In this document: piece by piece, positions 61,173-64,000 of the stretch | How the letters are laid out: every line of letters starts with the position of its first letter | Position numbering within the stretch: position 1 is the stretch's first letter | NCBI RefSeq assembly: GCF_003363155.1 | Contig: NZ_QRBE01000010.1 | Span: 62,001 to 126,000, forward strand | Length of the DNA stretch: 64,000 bases | Source of the DNA: Dyella monticola | GTDB lineage: Bacteria; Pseudomonadota; Gammaproteobacteria; Xanthomonadales; Rhodanobacteraceae | Direction of reading: 5' to 3' | Made by a program: the position numbers and the translations under genes | The notes under the pieces: generated by a model | Databases searched by the model: none | What the model saw: only the letters and a program-made list of their open reading frames with translations | Told to the model about the DNA's origin: nothing

Positions 61173-62843
61173 TTACGCCGTCGTTTCCAACGCATGCGCA
61201 TGCACATCTCGAACGGCACGCCCCGAGGGATCGGCCATCGCCGCGAACGCCGGATCCCACGCCAACGCGGCCGGTGACGAGCAGGCGATGGATTTGCCGC
61301 CCGGCACCGTCGCCGCGCAGGCTTCGCCCGGAAAGAATTTCTCGAAGATGCGGCGATACAGATACGCCTCTTTCGTCGCCGGCGTGTTGAACGGATAACG
61401 CGAGGCGGCCGCGGCAAATTCGCGATCGCTGACCGCCTGCTCGGCATGCGCCTTCAGACCATCGATCCAGCCATAGCCCACGCCATCGCTGAACTGCTCC
61501 TTCTGCCGCCACAAAATGGATTCAGGCAACGCGCCGGCAAAGGCTTCACGCAACACCGCCTTTTCGATGCGGCCCTTGCCGGCCATCTTGTGTGCCGCAT
61601 CCATGCTCATGGCGGTCTCCATGAATTGAAGATCGAGGAACGGTACGCGTGCTTCCACACCCCAGGCCATCATCGACTTGTTCGCGCGCAGGCAGTCGTA
61701 GCTGTGCAGTGCATCGAGCTTGCGCACGGTCTCCTCGTGGAAGGCATCGGCCGAAGGCGCTTTGTGGAAGTACAGATAACCGCCGAAAATTTCATCCGAG
61801 CCTTCACCGGACAGCACCATCTTTACACCCATGGCCTTGATGCGGCGCGCCAGCAGATACATCGGTGTCGAAGCGCGGATGGTGGTGACGTCGTAGGTCT
61901 CGACATGGCGGATCACTTCAGGCACTGCATCCAACCCTTCGGCAAAGGTGTAGACGAAACCGTGATGCACGGTCCCCAGTGCATCGGCTACCACTTTGGC
62001 GGCTGCCAGATCAGGTGAGCCTTCCAGGCCGATGGCGAAGGAATGCAGGCGCGGCCACCAGGCTTCGCTGTGATCGTCATCTTCCACGCGCTCACGCGCA
62101 AAACGGGCGGCGCAGGCGGCGACCAGGGACGAATCCAAACCACCTGAGAGCAACACACCGTAAGGCACGTCCGTCATCAACTGGCGATGCACGGCCTGCT
62201 CGAACGCCTTGCGCAATTCGCCCGGCGAACGGCCTTGGGTGGCTGCGTAGTCTCGCCATGGGCGCTCGTAGTAACGCTGCAGTGTGCCGGTCTCGCTGTC
62301 ATACACGTGCCCCGGGGGAAACGGTGCAACATCCGCACACACGCCCGTCAGCGCCTTCATTTCCGAGGCCACGCACAATCGTCCATGGGCGTCATGCCCC
62401 CAATACAGCGGGCATACGCCGAAAGGATCACGCGCGATCACATAACGCTTGGCGTCGCCATCCCACAGCGCGAACGCAAAAATGCCGTTGAGCTTGTTGA
62501 GGAAATCCGTGCCATGTTCCCGGTAGAGCGCGTTAATCACTTCGCAATCCGAACCGGTCGTGAAATCGTAATGGCTGTGCGCACGCAGCTCGCGATGGTT
62601 ATAGATCTCGCCGTTCACGGCCAGCGCCAGGTGACCGTCGCGGGAGCGCAGCGGCTGCGCGCCGCTGGCCGGGTCGACAATCGCCAGGCGCTCATGCACC
62701 AGGATCGCGCCGGCATCCACGAACACGCCGCTCCAATCCGGTCCTCGATGACGCTGTCGCTGGGACAGTTCCAGGGCCAGCAGTCGCAAGGCGGCGAAAT
62801 CGTCGCCAGGTTGAAGGTCGAACATTCCCAGGATGGCGCACAT
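61173..62843 (-). CDS. asnB: Asparagine synthase (glutamine-hydrolysing)
   Basis: Makes asparagine from aspartate, glutamine and ATP. The 556-residue protein has a class II glutaminase domain with catalytic Cys2 (MCAILGMF), NGEIYNHRELR and the GSDCE loop, and a synthetase domain with PP-loop SGGLDSS (233-239) and GEGSDEIFGGYLYFH. AAAGGAA precedes the ATG. Size is as in Escherichia coli AsnB. Preceded by an Asn-rich leader ORF and an intrinsic terminator, so it is likely controlled by attenuation. Confidence 0.97.
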   Translation of the reverse strand: MCAILGMFDLQPGDDFAALRLLALELSQRQRHRGPDWSGVFVDAGAILVHERLAIVDPASGAQPLRSRDGHLALAVNGEIYNHRELRAHSHYDFTTGSDCEVINALYREHGTDFLNKLNGIFAFALWDGDAKRYVIARDPFGVCPLYWGHDAHGRLCVASEMKALTGVCADVAPFPPGHVYDSETGTLQRYYERPWRDYAATQGRSPGELRKAFEQAVHRQLMTDVPYGVLLSGGLDSSLVAACAARFARERVEDDDHSEAWWPRLHSFAIGLEGSPDLAAAKVVADALGTVHHGFVYTFAEGLDAVPEVIRHVETYDVTTIRASTPMYLLARRIKAMGVKMVLSGEGSDEIFGGYLYFHKAPSADAFHEETVRKLDALHSYDCLRANKSMMAWGVEARVPFLDLQFMETAMSMDAAHKMAGKGRIEKAVLREAFAGALPESILWRQKEQFSDGVGYGWIDGLKAHAEQAVSDREFAAAASRYPFNTPATKEAYLYRRIFEKFFPGEACAATVPGGKSIACSSPAALAWDPAFAAMADPSGRAVRDVHAHALETTA

Positions 62844-62882
62844 GGTGGATTTCCTTTTGCGGTTCGTTATTTGAAGCGTAGA

Positions 62883-62917
62883 AAAACAAAAGGGCCCGCA
62901 CGTTGGCGGGCCCTTTT
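62883..62917 (-). terminator. Attenuator terminator upstream of asnB
   Basis: Minus strand: AAAAGGGCCCGC, loop CAACGT, GCGGGCCCTTTT, then GTTTTTC. A perfect 12-bp stem with U-run, 40 bases upstream of the asnB start and downstream of an Asn-rich leader ORF. Its 5' arm (62905-62912, GGCCCGCC) can instead pair with GGCGGGCC at 62953-62960 in the leader, giving an antiterminator. Confidence 0.85.
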
Positions 62918-62943
62918 GCGTGTGTTCGCTTTGCTGCTTACAT

Positions 62944-63042
62944 CTACACGCCGGCCCGCCCGCGGTTGCGGTTATTGGTATTGGCGTTGTTATTCAGCGC
63001 AGCCACGACAGCGCCGGCCATGAAGGCGGCGACGATGTCCAT
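62944..63042 (-). CDS. Asparagine-rich leader peptide of asnB
   Basis: A 32-codon frame from ATG 63042 to TAG. Codons 17-26 read AAT AAC AAC GCC AAT ACC AAT AAC CGC AAC, that is 7 Asn in 10, followed by Arg/Gly codons that form the GC-rich antiterminator arm. The peptide begins MDIVAAFMAGAVVAAL. Its place ahead of a terminator and asparagine synthetase is that of an attenuation leader in which a ribosome stalling at Asn codons would favour transcription. No strong ribosome site precedes the ATG, the main weakness. Too short for ordinary gene callers. Confidence 0.65.
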   Translation of the reverse strand: MDIVAAFMAGAVVAALNNNANTNNRNRGRAGV

Positions 63043-63162
63043 GTGGTTGGCGACGTGACTATGCATGAACTCGACTAAACCATAACGCGCAACAGGGCGC
63101 AACTGTCACAACTGTAACGTTTTCGATTCACCTGTCTTCTAGCGCTTCATTGAGGAATGCGC

Positions 63163-63528
63163 CTATATCGAACCCGCCCAGCGCACGGCTTCGGCTAGCT
63201 CGAGGTTGGAAAACAGCTTGAAGTGTGTCGGCATGGCAAAACCGAATACGCCGGACATGGCGCGGATCCAGCCCACATCGGTCACCAGCGCGGTCCGCTC
63301 CCAGCCGCTGATATGGCGGAACCCGAGCTTGACGTCATCCCACATCGCACCGGGCGCGAACCCCAGGAAATCCTCACCGACGTGCACGACCAGGCGCAGT
63401 TTAGGGTTCAACGCAAACGCGGCCTCGATGTCGGGCACCATGACGTTCTCGTAATCCTGTGCGGTCACCAGGCCGCTCATGCGAAAGCCCAGGACACCAT
63501 TCGGAAGACTGGCCAGTTGCTCGATCAC
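63163..63528 (-). CDS. SpoIIAA-like STAS-domain protein
   Basis: A 121-residue cytoplasmic protein of the SpoIIAA-like (STAS) fold: LPNGVLGFRMSGLVTAQDYENV at the N-terminus, KLRLVVHVGEDFLGF, and ERTALVTDVGWIRAM. The start is GTG 63528, because AGGAGGT lies 7 bases upstream; an ATG at 63576 lacks one. Family function is poorly known. It lies upstream of the asnB leader, which has its own likely promoter region. Confidence 0.75.
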   Translation of the reverse strand: MIEQLASLPNGVLGFRMSGLVTAQDYENVMVPDIEAAFALNPKLRLVVHVGEDFLGFAPGAMWDDVKLGFRHISGWERTALVTDVGWIRAMSGVFGFAMPTHFKLFSNLELAEAVRWAGSI

Positions 63529-63590
63529 GACACGCACCTCCTGCCTGCAGGGACCGTTATATCCAACCTCCATCATCCGTCTATTGCAAG

Positions 63591-64000
63591 CTATTTATCG
63601 CGCTTGAGCCTCCCGCTGGAGGAGCGACTCCATGAAGCGTTTATCGTCGTGTCGCTCCTGCGGTTTCGCTGCTGCTTGGCCGGTCGCCGTTCTTCAGTAG
63701 ATGCCACCGGAGGCATACTCGACGACGAGGCCGATTGAGCACGTCTGCGCGCGCTGATCGGCAGCTCTCGTTCGCGCTTGCTGCCTGCTGTCGTCGCGGA
63801 TGGCGACGACGTCAAGTGTGAAGCCGCCGACAACGCGGAGAAGGACACTGCTGCGCTCTTGCGCGCCTCGCCCGCCCCACCGGGTCCACCCGCTTCACGC
63901 TCGCGTTTAACGCCCTTCTTCCCTGCAGATCGCGAAAGCTGTGCGGCAGATGTCGGCAACGCCGCAGACGACGACGAACTGGAGGATGAGGAGGAGAGCG
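63591..64000 (-). CDS. Ser-rich low-complexity protein, C-terminal part (5' end outside window)
   Basis: A minus-strand frame open from the window edge to TAA at 63591, 136 codons. It starts with a run of ten Ser and continues rich in Ser, Ala, Arg and Lys (KKGVKRERE, GSKRERELP, KQQRNRRSD). Low complexity and no recognisable domain; could be a disordered tail of a larger protein or a non-coding frame in GC-rich DNA. Confidence 0.35.
   Translation of the reverse strand, partial: LSSSSSSSSSSAALPTSAAQLSRSAGKKGVKREREAGGPGGAGEARKSAAVSFSALSAASHLTSSPSATTAGSKRERELPISARRRAQSASSSSMPPVASTEERRPAKQQRNRRSDTTINASWSRSSSGRLKRDK

Noticed and set aside
1-64000. CRISPR arrays, rRNA genes, insertion sequences with transposase
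   Set aside because: None seen; the regular heptamers in the element are far too short for CRISPR repeats and no transposase-like frame was found.

Overview
The window looks like the chromosome of a high-GC gammaproteobacterium of the order Lysobacterales/Xanthomonadales, most likely Rhodanobacteraceae (Dyella/Luteibacter/Rhodanobacter-like). This rests on gene content and order (a lone rsxB next to nth, an oprP-like porin with pstSCABphoU, folP-glmM, tpiA-secG-tRNA-Leu(GAG)) and on two families of short dispersed palindromic repeats. The genus is inferred and not demonstrated.

Layout. 0-2.4 kb: end of metG, then rsxB and nth, which overlap by 4 bases. 2.6-9.9 kb: phosphate block, with an outer-membrane porin (minus strand), RNase T, then pstS-pstC-pstA-pstB-phoU; Pho-box-like sites lie before the porin and before pstS. 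10-22.8 kb: accessory envelope and carbohydrate genes (GT39-like and GT2 glycosyltransferases, SGNH hydrolase, DUF1080 protein, FdhF-like molybdopterin oxidoreductase, cupin, two esterases, hemerythrin, small secreted proteins). A frameshifted remnant of a second carboxylesterase lies at 23.1 kb. 23.6-32.1 kb: small and secreted proteins, a single-domain receiver, a sterol-desaturase-like enzyme, and an OmpR/EnvZ-type two-component pair flanked on both sides by the same 12-base motif, then an EF-hand protein. 32.4-37.6 kb: PNGase-A-like glycoamidase, a leaderless HExxH protein, and a GlxA-type regulator facing two small redox/isomerase-type genes across a 10-bp inverted repeat. 37.65-39.18 kb is gene-poor.

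39.18-47.77 kb is an integrated element. A P4-type integrase lies beside tRNA-Leu(GAG), and a displaced copy of the tRNA 3' end plus its terminator marks the far end. Paired TGCCCCCA repeats sit inside both ends. The core is a tightly coupled operon (HTH protein, AlpA-like regulator, CHC2 zinc-finger primase, DUF927 helicase/ATPase) with arrays of CGGGACA heptamers near both ends of the DUF927 gene and two DnaA-box-like sites. Cargo is a HEPN-like gene, a broken SRAP (YedK) gene, a DUF2971 gene and a DUF2188 gene. No capsid, tail or conjugation gene is present, so it resembles a phage-satellite-like or small integrative replicon.

47.8-63.5 kb returns to the core genome: secG, tpiA, SDR, VIT-family transporter, 2OG-Fe(II) oxygenase, glmM, folP, orn, sbcB, DUF2461, lysS, an 11-residue-repeat secreted protein, prfB with its classical +1 frameshift site, asnB and a SpoIIAA-like STAS protein.

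The most interesting signal is upstream of asnB. A 32-codon leader ORF carries 7 Asn codons within 10 codons, followed by a strong intrinsic terminator and an alternative pairing that would block it. This is the architecture of an amino-acid attenuator, here apparently sensing asparagine to control asparagine synthetase.
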